NCBI RefSeq assembly: GCF_947501385.1
Contig: NZ_CANMVP010000009.1
Location: 1-64,000, forward strand
Length of the DNA: 64,000 nt
Source: an uncultured Polaribacter sp.
Lineage (GTDB): Bacteria; Bacteroidota; Bacteroidia; Flavobacteriales; Flavobacteriaceae
Direction of reading: 5' to 3'
A program made the position numbers and the translations under genes. Within the stretch, counting starts at the first letter, position 1. Each line of letters starts with the position of its first letter. Shown here one piece after another: positions 33,957 through 42,898 of the stretch. A model generated the notes under the pieces. The model was not told where the DNA came from and did not search any database. It saw only the letters and a list, made by a program, of their open reading frames with translations.

Positions 33957-35225
33957 CAGGGCAAACGCATTAAAAAAGTTTTTTCGGGTTAAAATAATTA
34001 AATGTGTATAAATCATTGATTTTAAGCTAATTATTTTATGTTTTTTAAAATTATTTTTTATATATTATATTGATAATCAATATTTTATACATTTCGGAAA
34101 CAACAAATAAACTAAAGACCGTATTTGGTCAACTACCCGATTTTAGACGCTCACACAAGCAACTTTATGATCTAGAAAGCATCCTTCTCATTGGAATAAT
34201 TTCCGTTATTTGTGGTGCAGATTCTTGGAATGAAATGGAAAACTATGCACGTTCAAAAGAAGAATTTCTACGTACCTTTCTTGATTTGCCCAATGGAATT
34301 CCATCGCACGACACTTTTAACCGTGTATTTTCTAATATTGATAGCGCTCAATTTGAATCCTGTTCTATCCAATGGGTAAACACATTGTTAGAATTACAAC
34401 CACAAGAAGTTGTAGCCATTGACGGTAAAACCATTAGAGGCGCCAAAGCAAATGGTAAAAAATCTCCTGTTCATATGGTTAGTGCGTGGGCGAATGAGAA
34501 TAACCTTGTTTTGGGCCAAGTTAAAGTATCTGAAAAATCTAATGAAATTACAGCGATTCCAAAGTTATTGGAAGTCTTATCAATAAAAGACACGATAGTG
34601 ACCATAGATGCCATGGGATGCCAAACCGAAATAGCTTCAGCCATTATAGAAAAGGATGCAGACTATATTTTAGCTGCAAAAGAAAACCAAGCACAATTAC
34701 ATCAAAACATTGAAGATGAATTTAGATTTGGTAAATCTTTAAGCACACATCAATCTCTAGAACTAGACCATGGTAGAATTGAAACTCGGATCTGTAGTGT
34801 TATGACCGATTTTAAGTTCATTGAAACAAATAATAAATGGAAGAACTTAACAGCTATTATAAAAATTGAAAGCAACCGTGAGTTTAAAAATTTAGAAAAA
34901 CCTACAGAGCAAGCTACACTATATTACATCTCTAGTTTAGCTTCCACAAATCCAGAAGATTTTCAAAAAGCAGTCAGATCTCATTGGGCTATAGAAAATA
35001 AACTTCATTGGACATTAGATGTAGCTTTCTCTGAGGATGCTTCTAGAAAAAGAATCGGGAATGCAGTACAAAATTTCTCAATACTAAACAAGATTGCTTT
35101 GAACCTATTAAAAAATGAAAAATCAAGCAAAATAGGCGTCAAAAGTAGAAGACTTAAAGCGAGATGGGACAATCATTATCTTATAAAGGTGCTAAATCTA
35201 ATGAAAGTTTAATGCGTTTGCCCTG
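33957..35225 (+). mobile_element. ISAs1-family insertion sequence, complete
   Basis: 1269-bp element bounded by perfect 18-bp terminal inverted repeats (CAGGGCAAACGCATTAAA at 33957-33974 and its complement at 35208-35225) and flanked by a perfect 10-bp target duplication ATTCAAATTA (33947-33956 and 35226-35235). Size, repeat length and duplication length fit the ISAs1 family. Perfect ends and an intact transposase suggest a recent insertion. It sits between the SusCD block and the secreted-hydrolase block. Confidence 0.95.
34070..35212 (+). CDS. ISAs1-family transposase
   Basis: 380-residue DDE transposase, full length for the family. It has the N-terminal FGQLPDFRRSHKQLYDLESILLIG segment (about residues 20-43), the first Asp in VAIDGKTIRG (near residue 120), the second Asp in VTIDAMGCQ (near 180), and the Glu in the SHWAIENKLHWTLDVAFSEDASR region (near 305-325). 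The reading frame starts with TTG at 34070; no in-frame ATG gives a better N-terminus. The stop lies inside the right terminal repeat, as is common for compact insertion sequences. Confidence 0.95.
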   Translation: MIINILYISETTNKLKTVFGQLPDFRRSHKQLYDLESILLIGIISVICGADSWNEMENYARSKEEFLRTFLDLPNGIPSHDTFNRVFSNIDSAQFESCSIQWVNTLLELQPQEVVAIDGKTIRGAKANGKKSPVHMVSAWANENNLVLGQVKVSEKSNEITAIPKLLEVLSIKDTIVTIDAMGCQTEIASAIIEKDADYILAAKENQAQLHQNIEDEFRFGKSLSTHQSLELDHGRIETRICSVMTDFKFIETNNKWKNLTAIIKIESNREFKNLEKPTEQATLYYISSLASTNPEDFQKAVRSHWAIENKLHWTLDVAFSEDASRKRIGNAVQNFSILNKIALNLLKNEKSSKIGVKSRRLKARWDNHYLIKVLNLMKV

Positions 35226-35235
35226 ATTCAAATTA
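35226..35235. repeat. Target-site duplication, right copy
   Basis: ATTCAAATTA directly follows the right terminal repeat. Collapsing the two copies restores an open frame across the insertion point. Confidence 0.9.
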
Positions 35236-35585
35236 CTTAACAGTTTCTGTTGTTGATAAGAATAATAATCTTTGTAATACTGTAAAATGGTGCAATTAAC
35301 TTTCGAAGTTACGTTCTAGTAACTATTAAATTGGTTTCAAATTATTAATCAAACTCTTTAGAAATGGTAAACTTGTCTACTATAAAAAGTTTATTGATAA
35401 TTTAATCTTTGCTGTTAAATATAAAAATAAAGGTAGTACAATAATTATAATAATAAAGAGGAAAAGGTTTAAAACCTAAAAGTAATATCTAGCACTTAAA
35501 GAAAGAATCTTGAATAAAGCTATTTAATTAAAATTTCCCTCTTTTTACTTACTATAAATTTAATGCTAACGTAAGATCTTTAAAT

Positions 35586-35641
35586 GCAACATTTTTGCCC
35601 TATAGTTTGGAAAAAGAACGTTTATATACAGCCTATTTTTG
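35586..35641 (+). promoter_or_regulatory. Putative regulated promoter of the hydrolase/sulfatase block
   Basis: GCAACATT begins at 35586 and the -7 box TATTTTTG at 35634, again exactly 48 bp apart. The GH128-like start codon is 67 nt past the box. Between 35300 and 35585 I see only the decayed GH2 tail and AT-rich sequence. Confidence 0.6.
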
Positions 35642-35708
35642 TATTAGCAACAAAATGTAGATAAAACATACACTTAAAGTTGCTATCAGTAAAAAATTTA
35701 TTTTTAAA

Positions 35709-37898
35709 ATGAAAAATATACAACTTTTAGTAATTGCTTTTTTGATAGTGATACAGGGCTACGGTCAAATAGACAATTGCGGTAGTGTTATAAACGATAC
35801 ATTTGATGAAGCTGGAGCATTACCAGCTGGATGGATAGAATATAATACCTCAGGAAGAGTTACGGTAGAGTCTGGTAAGTTAAAATTTAACCATAATACC
35901 ACAAAACCTTCTGCACAACGAACTTTTGATCCAACTTCAAATAATTCATTTTTTACTTTTGACGTTTCCGCATCACGAAATTCAGTTAACTGTCAAATTC
36001 ATTTAGTATCCTCTACAGGTAAATATCTGTCTAGCATTGCAATAGGTATTGGTACAGCAACCATAAAATATGCTACTGCAATGCAAAATGGCGTGCCTAG
36101 TAATTTTGTGGATGGTTCAACCGTAAAAAGTTTTTCAACAAACACAGTGTTTACACTTGCATCTCAAATTGATTTTACTTCAAAAAAAGTCAATTTTTAT
36201 AACAACGGAGAATTAGTTTTTGCAGATGTTCCTTTTTTAGAAGACGCAGAAGACACAGCTAAAATTGATATTCAGTTAATTTACATGTATGCTAATAACG
36301 GTCAATTCTATTTTGACAATATTGCTTTAATAAATGGTGGAGAAGAAAAGCTATCGCTCAAGACTGAAATTACCAATGCAGAAAATGTAATTGAATCTGC
36401 CATTGTGGGAACTAACTATGGAGAATATTCACAAGCCTCTTTAGATACATTTAATTCTGCGATTGATGATGCCAAATCAACATTAGAAAATTGCGATGCA
36501 AATGCTAGTGATATTCAACAAGCAATCTCACAACTTAATGCAGCTCAAGATGTATTTACTGCCTCGAGTGTAAATGATCCTGTTCTTAAAATGTATGCTG
36601 GATATAATTTTTCTGGAGACAAGCGAGAAATATATTGTGGTTATTACAATGGTAATTTAGAGAGTTATGACAATTTTGGTGTTTCATTTACCCTAGAGAA
36701 AGGATATATGGCAACTTTTGCTGAAGATGTTAACGGATTAGGTTTTAGCAAAGTATACATTGCTCAAGATGAAGATTTAGAAATTAACTTACCAACTGAT
36801 TTACAGCAATCTATTTCTTTTATTCGAGTAAGTCCTTGGTATCCTGTGGCTAAAAAAGGAAGTTTAGGAGCAGATATAAAATGGAGTAGTGCAAATAATT
36901 ACAATACTACCTGGCATTATAGCTGGGGATTATCACCAAATGCTCAAGTTCCAGATGTAGAGTTTGTTCCAATGTCATGGAGTACTGGAGATAACTGGAC
37001 ATCTTTAGCAAAGATGAAAGAAGTTGGAGAAAACATGAAGTTTAATCATCTTCTGGCATTTAACGAACCAGATAATTCAGGTCAATCAAACTTAACGGTA
37101 GAAGAAGCTTTAGCAGCATATCCTAAATTGTTGGCTTCTGGCCTTAGAATTGGAGCTCCTGGTGTTGAAAACGTTCAATACAGTGCAAATAATGATTCTT
37201 TCAACGAAAACTCTTGGATAAAACGATTTATGGATTCTTGTGTAGTGCGTGGCTATCGAGTAGATTTTATCCCTGCTCATGATTATGTTCGTCGATCAAG
37301 TTCCACTTTTATAGAACGCTTTAAAGCACTTCACGATAGATATGATTTACCAGTTTGGGTAACAGAATATAATTATGGAAATCCTAATTTTGGTTCTGCA
37401 AATTTAACATTAGAACAAGGTTATAATAATATAAAAAGTTTAACAGAGGCGCTAGAAGCCGCTGATTTTGTTGAGCGTTACAATTGGTATTATTTCTTTG
37501 GAGCAAATACAGGAATAGGCGGAATTACTAATGGAGTACTCAATATAACTGGTCAATTCTACAGGGATTTGCAATCACAAAATCCATCATACTCTCAAGA
37601 AGTTTATGAACAAGGAACATTAAGGGTAAATAATTTTGATGAAAATCAAAGCAATATAATGTTATATCCAAATCCAGTAACTAGCTCAATATTTACTGTG
37701 GATTATGGAAATCTTTCCACCTCAAACGATATTGATATTAAGCTATTTACTATTTACGGAAAAGAAATAATGACAAAAAAAGGAGTAGCAAAGCAAATTG
37801 ATATTTCTAGCTTGAACAACGGTGTTTACCTAGTAAATATTGTTTCGGAAAATATAAACATAACAAAAAAAATAATTATTAATAGAAAAAGGAATTAA
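35709..37898 (+). CDS. GH128-like (Asl1-type) secreted glycoside hydrolase with T9SS tail, copy 1
   Basis: 729-residue exported enzyme. A signal peptide (about 1-19) is followed by a concanavalin-like beta domain (about 23-215), a helical FIVAR-like linker (about 220-290) and a domain resembling a beta-gamma crystallin (KMYAGYNFSG...ISFIRVSPW, about 295-375). The Glyco_hydro_cc/GH128 barrel (about 385-640) has acid/base candidate Glu453 in NEPD and nucleophile candidate Glu553 in WVTEYNYG. The C-terminal 75 residues (MLYPNP...KKIIINRK) are a type A T9SS sorting tail, so the enzyme is surface-exposed or released. Characterised GH128 enzymes cleave beta-1,3-glucans; whether that applies in this sulfatase-rich locus is open. 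It heads block 3 and has a paralogue 2 nt downstream. Confidence 0.85.
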   Translation: MKNIQLLVIAFLIVIQGYGQIDNCGSVINDTFDEAGALPAGWIEYNTSGRVTVESGKLKFNHNTTKPSAQRTFDPTSNNSFFTFDVSASRNSVNCQIHLVSSTGKYLSSIAIGIGTATIKYATAMQNGVPSNFVDGSTVKSFSTNTVFTLASQIDFTSKKVNFYNNGELVFADVPFLEDAEDTAKIDIQLIYMYANNGQFYFDNIALINGGEEKLSLKTEITNAENVIESAIVGTNYGEYSQASLDTFNSAIDDAKSTLENCDANASDIQQAISQLNAAQDVFTASSVNDPVLKMYAGYNFSGDKREIYCGYYNGNLESYDNFGVSFTLEKGYMATFAEDVNGLGFSKVYIAQDEDLEINLPTDLQQSISFIRVSPWYPVAKKGSLGADIKWSSANNYNTTWHYSWGLSPNAQVPDVEFVPMSWSTGDNWTSLAKMKEVGENMKFNHLLAFNEPDNSGQSNLTVEEALAAYPKLLASGLRIGAPGVENVQYSANNDSFNENSWIKRFMDSCVVRGYRVDFIPAHDYVRRSSSTFIERFKALHDRYDLPVWVTEYNYGNPNFGSANLTLEQGYNNIKSLTEALEAADFVERYNWYYFFGANTGIGGITNGVLNITGQFYRDLQSQNPSYSQEVYEQGTLRVNNFDENQSNIMLYPNPVTSSIFTVDYGNLSTSNDIDIKLFTIYGKEIMTKKGVAKQIDISSLNNGVYLVNIVSENINITKKIIINRKRN

Positions 37899-37899
37899 T

Positions 37900-40026
37900 A
37901 TGAAAAAAATATACTTATTGCTTATAACTCTTCTTGTTGTAACAAACACTTATTCACAGACTACATGTGGAACTTCAGTTGATAACACTTTTGATGTAGC
38001 AGGTAGCTTACCTGATGGTTGGGTAGAATACAATACTTCTGGGCGAGTAACAGTAGAAGGAGGCAAATTGAAATTCAATCATAATACAACAATGCCTTCT
38101 GTTTATCATACGTTTAGTCCAACAACTACAGATTCAAAATTTTCTTTTGATGTTTCAGCTTCTCGTGCTTCTGTAAATTGTCAAGTACACTTAATCTCAT
38201 CAACAGGTAAATATTTATCTAGTATAGCTATGGGAATTGGAACGGCTACTATAAAACATGCTACTTCAATAACAAATGGAGTTCCAAGTGCATTTACTGA
38301 CGGAACAAAAGTGGTAAGTTTTCCTACCAATACTGTTTTTACAGTCGCAACTCAGGTTAAGTTTGATACAAAAAAAATTGATTTATTCATCAATAACGAA
38401 TTGGTAGCAACAGATGTTGATTTTTTAGAAGACGCAGAAGATATTGCTAAAATTGATATTCAATTGATTTTTATGTATGCTAATAATGGTCAGTTTTATT
38501 TTGATAATATTTCTTTATTAAGTGGAGAAGAAAACCGGTTGCTTTTAAACACCAATGTTACAGCTGCTGAAAATCTTATAGCTACTGCTTCTATTGGAGA
38601 TAATTATAATCAATATCCGCAATCCGCAGTAGATACTTTTCAATCTGTGGTAGATGATGTAAATACATTGCTTGTAGATTGTGACGCATCTTCAAGTGCC
38701 ATAGACAGTTCTATTTCAGATCTTGAAGCAGCTCAAACTGTTTTTGAAGCAGCAAGAGTAAATGATCCTGTATTAAAGTTATATGCAAACTATGATTTTA
38801 CAGGAGAAGAACGAGAAGTTTTTTGTGGATATTACAATGGAGGTTTAGGTGCTTACGATAACTTTGGAGTTTCGTTTACTCTTGAAAAAGGATATATGGT
38901 AACTTTTGCAGAAAATATAAATGGTTTAGGTATTAGTAAAGTATACATTGCACAAGATAATGATTTAGCAATTAACTTACCTGAAAATCTACAAAACAAA
39001 ATATCTTTTATTCGTTTAAGTCCTTGGTTCAATGTTCAAAAAAAAGGAATAGGTGCAAAAGGGACAGATGTTGTAGCGACACTTGATAATAAATGGTGGT
39101 ATAACTGGGGTAACAATGGAATAGATGTTGACGGAGCAAAATTTGTACCAAATCAATGGGGAGGAGGTTCTGTTACTACTGCTATAAATCTAGGTAAAAG
39201 GATGGATATTGACCATTACATGGCTTATAATGAACCGGATAATGATGATCAATCTAATATGACAGTAGATAGAGCCATTGAAAAATATCCAGAATTATTA
39301 GCTTCTGGTTTACGTTTAGGTTCTCCAGCAAATACAGATGGAGCTAAAGGTGAAGCATGGAGAAATGAATTTATGACAAAAGCAGAAGCTGCTGGTTTAC
39401 GAGTAGATTATATAGTAGTTCACTATTATAAAAAAACATCTCCAGCAAATTTCTATAATTGGCTAAAAGCGATACACGATAAATGGAAAAGACCCATTTG
39501 GATAAAAGAATTTAATTATGGAGCAACTTGGACAGCACAACCAGCTTCGAATACGGCAGCAGGAAATGGTTTAATTTCTTACATGAATATGTTAGATAAT
39601 ACTGATTTTGTAGAACGTTATGCTGTATTTACCTGGCAACCAGATAAACCAATTTACTCTTTAATGTCCGTTAGAACTCCAGTAACGTTGAGTAGTTCTG
39701 GAATAATGTATAGAGATCATGTATCTCCAGCTGCATATACACAAGAAACTTACGAACAAGGAGGAAATTTATCTGTAGAAGATGATTTATTTTTATCAAC
39801 TATTTCTGTATTTCCAACTTTAGTTACTAATGGTGTATTAAATGTAAGATATTCAGACGATATCCAAAAAGACACGCAAGTAACTATGTTTAATATAATG
39901 GGACAACAAGTAAAAAAAGTAAGCTTATCAAAACAAATAAGTGTTGGAAACTTAGCTCCAGGGTTATATTTACTAAAAATAACATCAGGATCAAAAAGTA
40001 TTGATAAAAAAATAATTATTCAATAA
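37900..40026 (+). CDS. GH128-like secreted glycoside hydrolase with T9SS tail, copy 2
   Basis: 708-residue paralogue of the preceding protein with the same domain order: signal peptide, concanavalin-like domain, helical linker, beta-gamma crystallin-like domain, GH128-like barrel and T9SS tail (SVFPTLVTNG...KKIIIQ). Catalytic candidates are Glu445 (NEPD) and Glu537 (WIKEFNYG). The N-terminal 380 residues align almost without gaps to copy 1, but the barrel is more diverged (for example HYYKKTSPANF instead of DYVRRSSSTF), suggesting duplication followed by specialisation of the active site. The 2-nt gap indicates one transcript. Confidence 0.85.
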   Translation: MKKIYLLLITLLVVTNTYSQTTCGTSVDNTFDVAGSLPDGWVEYNTSGRVTVEGGKLKFNHNTTMPSVYHTFSPTTTDSKFSFDVSASRASVNCQVHLISSTGKYLSSIAMGIGTATIKHATSITNGVPSAFTDGTKVVSFPTNTVFTVATQVKFDTKKIDLFINNELVATDVDFLEDAEDIAKIDIQLIFMYANNGQFYFDNISLLSGEENRLLLNTNVTAAENLIATASIGDNYNQYPQSAVDTFQSVVDDVNTLLVDCDASSSAIDSSISDLEAAQTVFEAARVNDPVLKLYANYDFTGEEREVFCGYYNGGLGAYDNFGVSFTLEKGYMVTFAENINGLGISKVYIAQDNDLAINLPENLQNKISFIRLSPWFNVQKKGIGAKGTDVVATLDNKWWYNWGNNGIDVDGAKFVPNQWGGGSVTTAINLGKRMDIDHYMAYNEPDNDDQSNMTVDRAIEKYPELLASGLRLGSPANTDGAKGEAWRNEFMTKAEAAGLRVDYIVVHYYKKTSPANFYNWLKAIHDKWKRPIWIKEFNYGATWTAQPASNTAAGNGLISYMNMLDNTDFVERYAVFTWQPDKPIYSLMSVRTPVTLSSSGIMYRDHVSPAAYTQETYEQGGNLSVEDDLFLSTISVFPTLVTNGVLNVRYSDDIQKDTQVTMFNIMGQQVKKVSLSKQISVGNLAPGLYLLKITSGSKSIDKKIIIQ

Positions 40027-40071
40027 GTAAAGAATTTTAACGCTTGACTTAGTTACTGATAAAATAAAAAA

Positions 40072-41238
40072 ATGGAAAAAGTAAAACAGTATATTCTTCT
40101 ACTCATATTAAGCATTTCTTTTTGCACTTATGCACAAAGCATAAAGTATGTAAATGATATGGACTACGTTTTGGGTGACGTAAAACAAGCTTTCATTACA
40201 AATAGAATAAGTAATCAATCACAAGCAGATAACCTGCTTAAAGGATTCAAAACTATGGGCGTAAATGGCATTCGTATTCCTATTTTTGGAAGAGACGTCA
40301 ACGGAAATGCGCTTACTCCAAATAAAGAAATGCTCGATTATTTTTATACCAAAGCATTAGAACAAGGTTTTTTAATTTTTGCAAATCCTGCTCAAGGTGG
40401 AGGTGGCGCGCGTATTGCCAATAATATGCTTAATGGAACTGTACCTAGTGTTAAAGACAATTCAGCAGCTACTACTGAATTAATATTAAGGGTATTAGAG
40501 TTTTCATCAGAATATCCAGATTGTAAATGGATAAATCCTTTTAATGAAGATGGTAGAGCAACCAATAGTACTTGGAGTGTAGATCAGATTAATACAATCT
40601 ACGCAGCATTGTATAATAATGTGAGCGGAGCAGAATTAATAGGACCATGTACTTGGGGTCTTCCAGCCGGGATTGATATGTTTCAAAATACGCAAGTAGC
40701 AAATTACATAACAGTTGCTGCCACCCATAATTTGGGTTTTCATCACAATCAATGGTCTTCATTTATCAATTTAGCCAAAAATGAAGGATTACCAGTTTGG
40801 GATTCTGAAGTCAATCATAACGATGCAAAAGGTAATGGGACTCGTTTAGAAAAAGCAATAGAGAACAAAGTAGACGGATTGGTTTTATATAATTCATGGA
40901 CTAATATAAGTTTAACAACAGGTGCTGTAAATGCAGGTGGAGAAAGGATGATGGCATTATATTTAGATCAAACATCATTATCTACAGACAATTATGAAGA
41001 TTTTAAATTACAAATATCACCCAATCCTTTTGTAGATAAGTTAAAAATAGTTTCACCAAATGCAAATATTGCTAGTTACACTATTTATAACCTGAATGGA
41101 AAAGAAATATTACGAAGCAAAAACGAAATATTTTCAACTAAAATAGAAATTAATACAAGCAAATTTTCTAAAGGACTATATCTCATTAAACTTAATGGAG
41201 ATAGTTTTTCAAAAAACTATAAATTGATTAAAAATTAA
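40072..41238 (+). CDS. Putative clan GH-A glycoside hydrolase of unassigned family, T9SS tail, copy 1
   Basis: 388-residue exported protein with a signal peptide (about 1-22, ending in YAQS). Residues about 25-300 look like a (beta/alpha)8 barrel: GVNGIRIPIF near strand 2, candidate acid/base Glu159 in INPFNEDGR, an ATHNLGFHHNQW segment (about 218-229), candidate nucleophile Glu246 in PVWDSEVNH, and a VDGLVLYNSW strand. The C-terminal 75 residues (SPNPFVDKL...KNYKLIKN) are a T9SS sorting tail. I recognise no family name. The paralogue next door keeps both Glu residues, so I infer an active glycosidase. Confidence 0.7.
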   Translation: MEKVKQYILLLILSISFCTYAQSIKYVNDMDYVLGDVKQAFITNRISNQSQADNLLKGFKTMGVNGIRIPIFGRDVNGNALTPNKEMLDYFYTKALEQGFLIFANPAQGGGGARIANNMLNGTVPSVKDNSAATTELILRVLEFSSEYPDCKWINPFNEDGRATNSTWSVDQINTIYAALYNNVSGAELIGPCTWGLPAGIDMFQNTQVANYITVAATHNLGFHHNQWSSFINLAKNEGLPVWDSEVNHNDAKGNGTRLEKAIENKVDGLVLYNSWTNISLTTGAVNAGGERMMALYLDQTSLSTDNYEDFKLQISPNPFVDKLKIVSPNANIASYTIYNLNGKEILRSKNEIFSTKIEINTSKFSKGLYLIKLNGDSFSKNYKLIKN

Positions 41239-41257
41239 AAAAGAAATAATACATATT

Positions 41258-42877
41258 ATGAAAAATAACCCTAAAAACAATTTTAAAACACTCATTATCA
41301 TTTTCTTATTTATGTTAAGTGGAAATGTATTTTCACAGTCTATATATACTAATGACATGGATTATGTTTTGGGTGATGTTAAACAACGCTTTATTACTGG
41401 TGCGGTAACTACTGAAGCACAGGTTTTGAATTTGTTAAAAGGATTTAAAACGATGAGAGTTAATGGAATACGTATTCCTATCTTTCCTGAAGGAGAAAAT
41501 CCTCAACCAGAAATAATGGAGTATTTTTATGAGCAAGCTATGGCTCAAGGTTTCCCAATATTTGCAAATCCAGCACAAGATTCTGGTGGGCGAAGAATTG
41601 CAAGTGGTTCACTAAAAAGTGCAGATTTAATTGCAACAGAAAATAACCAGGCAGCAACAGAAACCTTAATTAGAGTGGTATCAGAATTTGCGTTAAATCA
41701 TCCAGGATTAAAATGGATGAATCCTTTTAATGAGGATGGAAGGCCAGGAAATGGATGGAGTATTGCACAAATGAATGAAATTTATAGTCGACTTAAAACT
41801 AATTTAGAAACGTATTTCGATGATGGTCAAATTCCAAGTGTTCCAGAAATAATTGGGCCTTGTGTGTGGGGACTTCCTGCATCTATTATAGTGATGAGAG
41901 ATACCAATGTATCTGACTATATTACCGTGGCAACAAGCCATAATCTAGGTTTTAATAACGGACAATGGACCACTTTTATTAATCTAGCAAAACAGAAAAA
42001 TTTACCAGTTTGGGATTCAGAAGTAAATAATAGTAGTAACGGTGGTTTATCAAGAATCGATACTGCTATTGAAAATAAAGTAGACGGTTTAGTTATTTAC
42101 AATTCAGGAAATACGATTAATATGGGTACAGGTAAAATAGGAGGATTAAACGAAATTTACATGTCAAAATATTTAAAACCAAGAGAAAATCTCGCTTTAA
42201 ATGACCAAGCTATAGCGACCCAGTCAACAACACTGGCTAGTATGCCAGCAAGTAACGCAATTGATGGAGATATTTCAGGTAGTTACAATGGAGGAAATGG
42301 CTCAATTTCAATTGCAGGAGCAGATGGACAAGGAGATGTTTGGTGGCAAGTAGATTTAGGATCAGACCAAAAGATAGGAAGCGTAAAGCTATTTAACAGA
42401 ACAGATGCCTGCTGTATTAATAGAATGTCAGATTATTCAGTAACCATTTTTAACAGTAGTAATACAGTAGTTTTCAATCAAAGATATACAGACATACCAG
42501 ATCAGGCAGTAGAACTAGAAACTGGAGACGTAACAGGTAGAATTGTAAAAGTACAGCAATATACGGGTTCTTCTTTATCGCTGGCAGAAGTACAAGTTTT
42601 TGAAAGCTCTTCAGCATTATCAACTACCACTGAAGAAAAACCAAAAGTAACTATATATCCTAATCCAGTTTTAGATAATTTTACAGTATTAGCTCCAAAT
42701 GCAGATTTCAATACATATACTTTATATAATATTAAAGGTCAAAAGATTTCAACAGATACTTTTGAAAATAATGCCAATGGAATAGACATAAATGTTAGTG
42801 GACTTTCTAAAGGAATTTATTTACTAAAATTAGAAGGAGCTAGATCTTCTGTAACGCACAAAATTGTAAAAGAATAA
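41258..42877 (+). CDS. Putative clan GH-A glycoside hydrolase of unassigned family with F5/8-type CBM and T9SS tail, copy 2
   Basis: 539-residue paralogue of the previous protein. The catalytic region (about 27-305) keeps candidate Glu159 in MNPFNEDGR and Glu255 in PVWDSEVNN. It is followed by a discoidin (F5/8 type C) carbohydrate-binding domain (about 310-450: NLALNDQAIATQS, AIDGD, WWQVDLGS, SLAEVQVFE), probably CBM32/CBM47-like, and a T9SS tail (IYPNPVLDN...HKIVKE). Copy 1 has no such binding domain. It is probably an extracellular endo- or exo-acting enzyme on the intact polysaccharide. It begins 19 nt after copy 1, in the same operon. Confidence 0.75.
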   Translation: MKNNPKNNFKTLIIIFLFMLSGNVFSQSIYTNDMDYVLGDVKQRFITGAVTTEAQVLNLLKGFKTMRVNGIRIPIFPEGENPQPEIMEYFYEQAMAQGFPIFANPAQDSGGRRIASGSLKSADLIATENNQAATETLIRVVSEFALNHPGLKWMNPFNEDGRPGNGWSIAQMNEIYSRLKTNLETYFDDGQIPSVPEIIGPCVWGLPASIIVMRDTNVSDYITVATSHNLGFNNGQWTTFINLAKQKNLPVWDSEVNNSSNGGLSRIDTAIENKVDGLVIYNSGNTINMGTGKIGGLNEIYMSKYLKPRENLALNDQAIATQSTTLASMPASNAIDGDISGSYNGGNGSISIAGADGQGDVWWQVDLGSDQKIGSVKLFNRTDACCINRMSDYSVTIFNSSNTVVFNQRYTDIPDQAVELETGDVTGRIVKVQQYTGSSLSLAEVQVFESSSALSTTTEEKPKVTIYPNPVLDNFTVLAPNADFNTYTLYNIKGQKISTDTFENNANGIDINVSGLSKGIYLLKLEGARSSVTHKIVKE

Positions 42878-42898
42878 TTTTTTTTTAATTTTGATAAA

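Larger units (their letters stand above)
33901..35479 (+). pseudogene. Remnant of a GH2-type gene, split by an insertion sequence
   Basis: Joining 33901-33956 to the sequence after the insertion sequence (one copy of the target duplication removed) gives a continuous frame reading TIEIIILDADGKDSNY then LTVSVVDKNNN, ending at TAA 35297-35299. The ADGKD...VTVSVVDKNGN pattern is typical of the Ig-like domain near the end of Bacteroidota GH2 beta-galactosidases. A second open stretch (35348-35479) encodes FRNGKLVYY and FAVKYKNKGSTIIII, resembling the end of the same enzymes in decayed form. No catalytic part remains, so this was a fragment of a GH2 gene before the element landed. The family call is inference from a short match. 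Confidence 0.5.

Noticed and set aside
35647..35660. Further GCAACAAAA words (35647, 23028, reverse strand at 12115) as additional operators
   Set aside because: The last two bases differ from the core, spacing to the -7 boxes varies and one lies downstream of the box; only the reverse-strand copy near the HTCS promoter may be a half-site.
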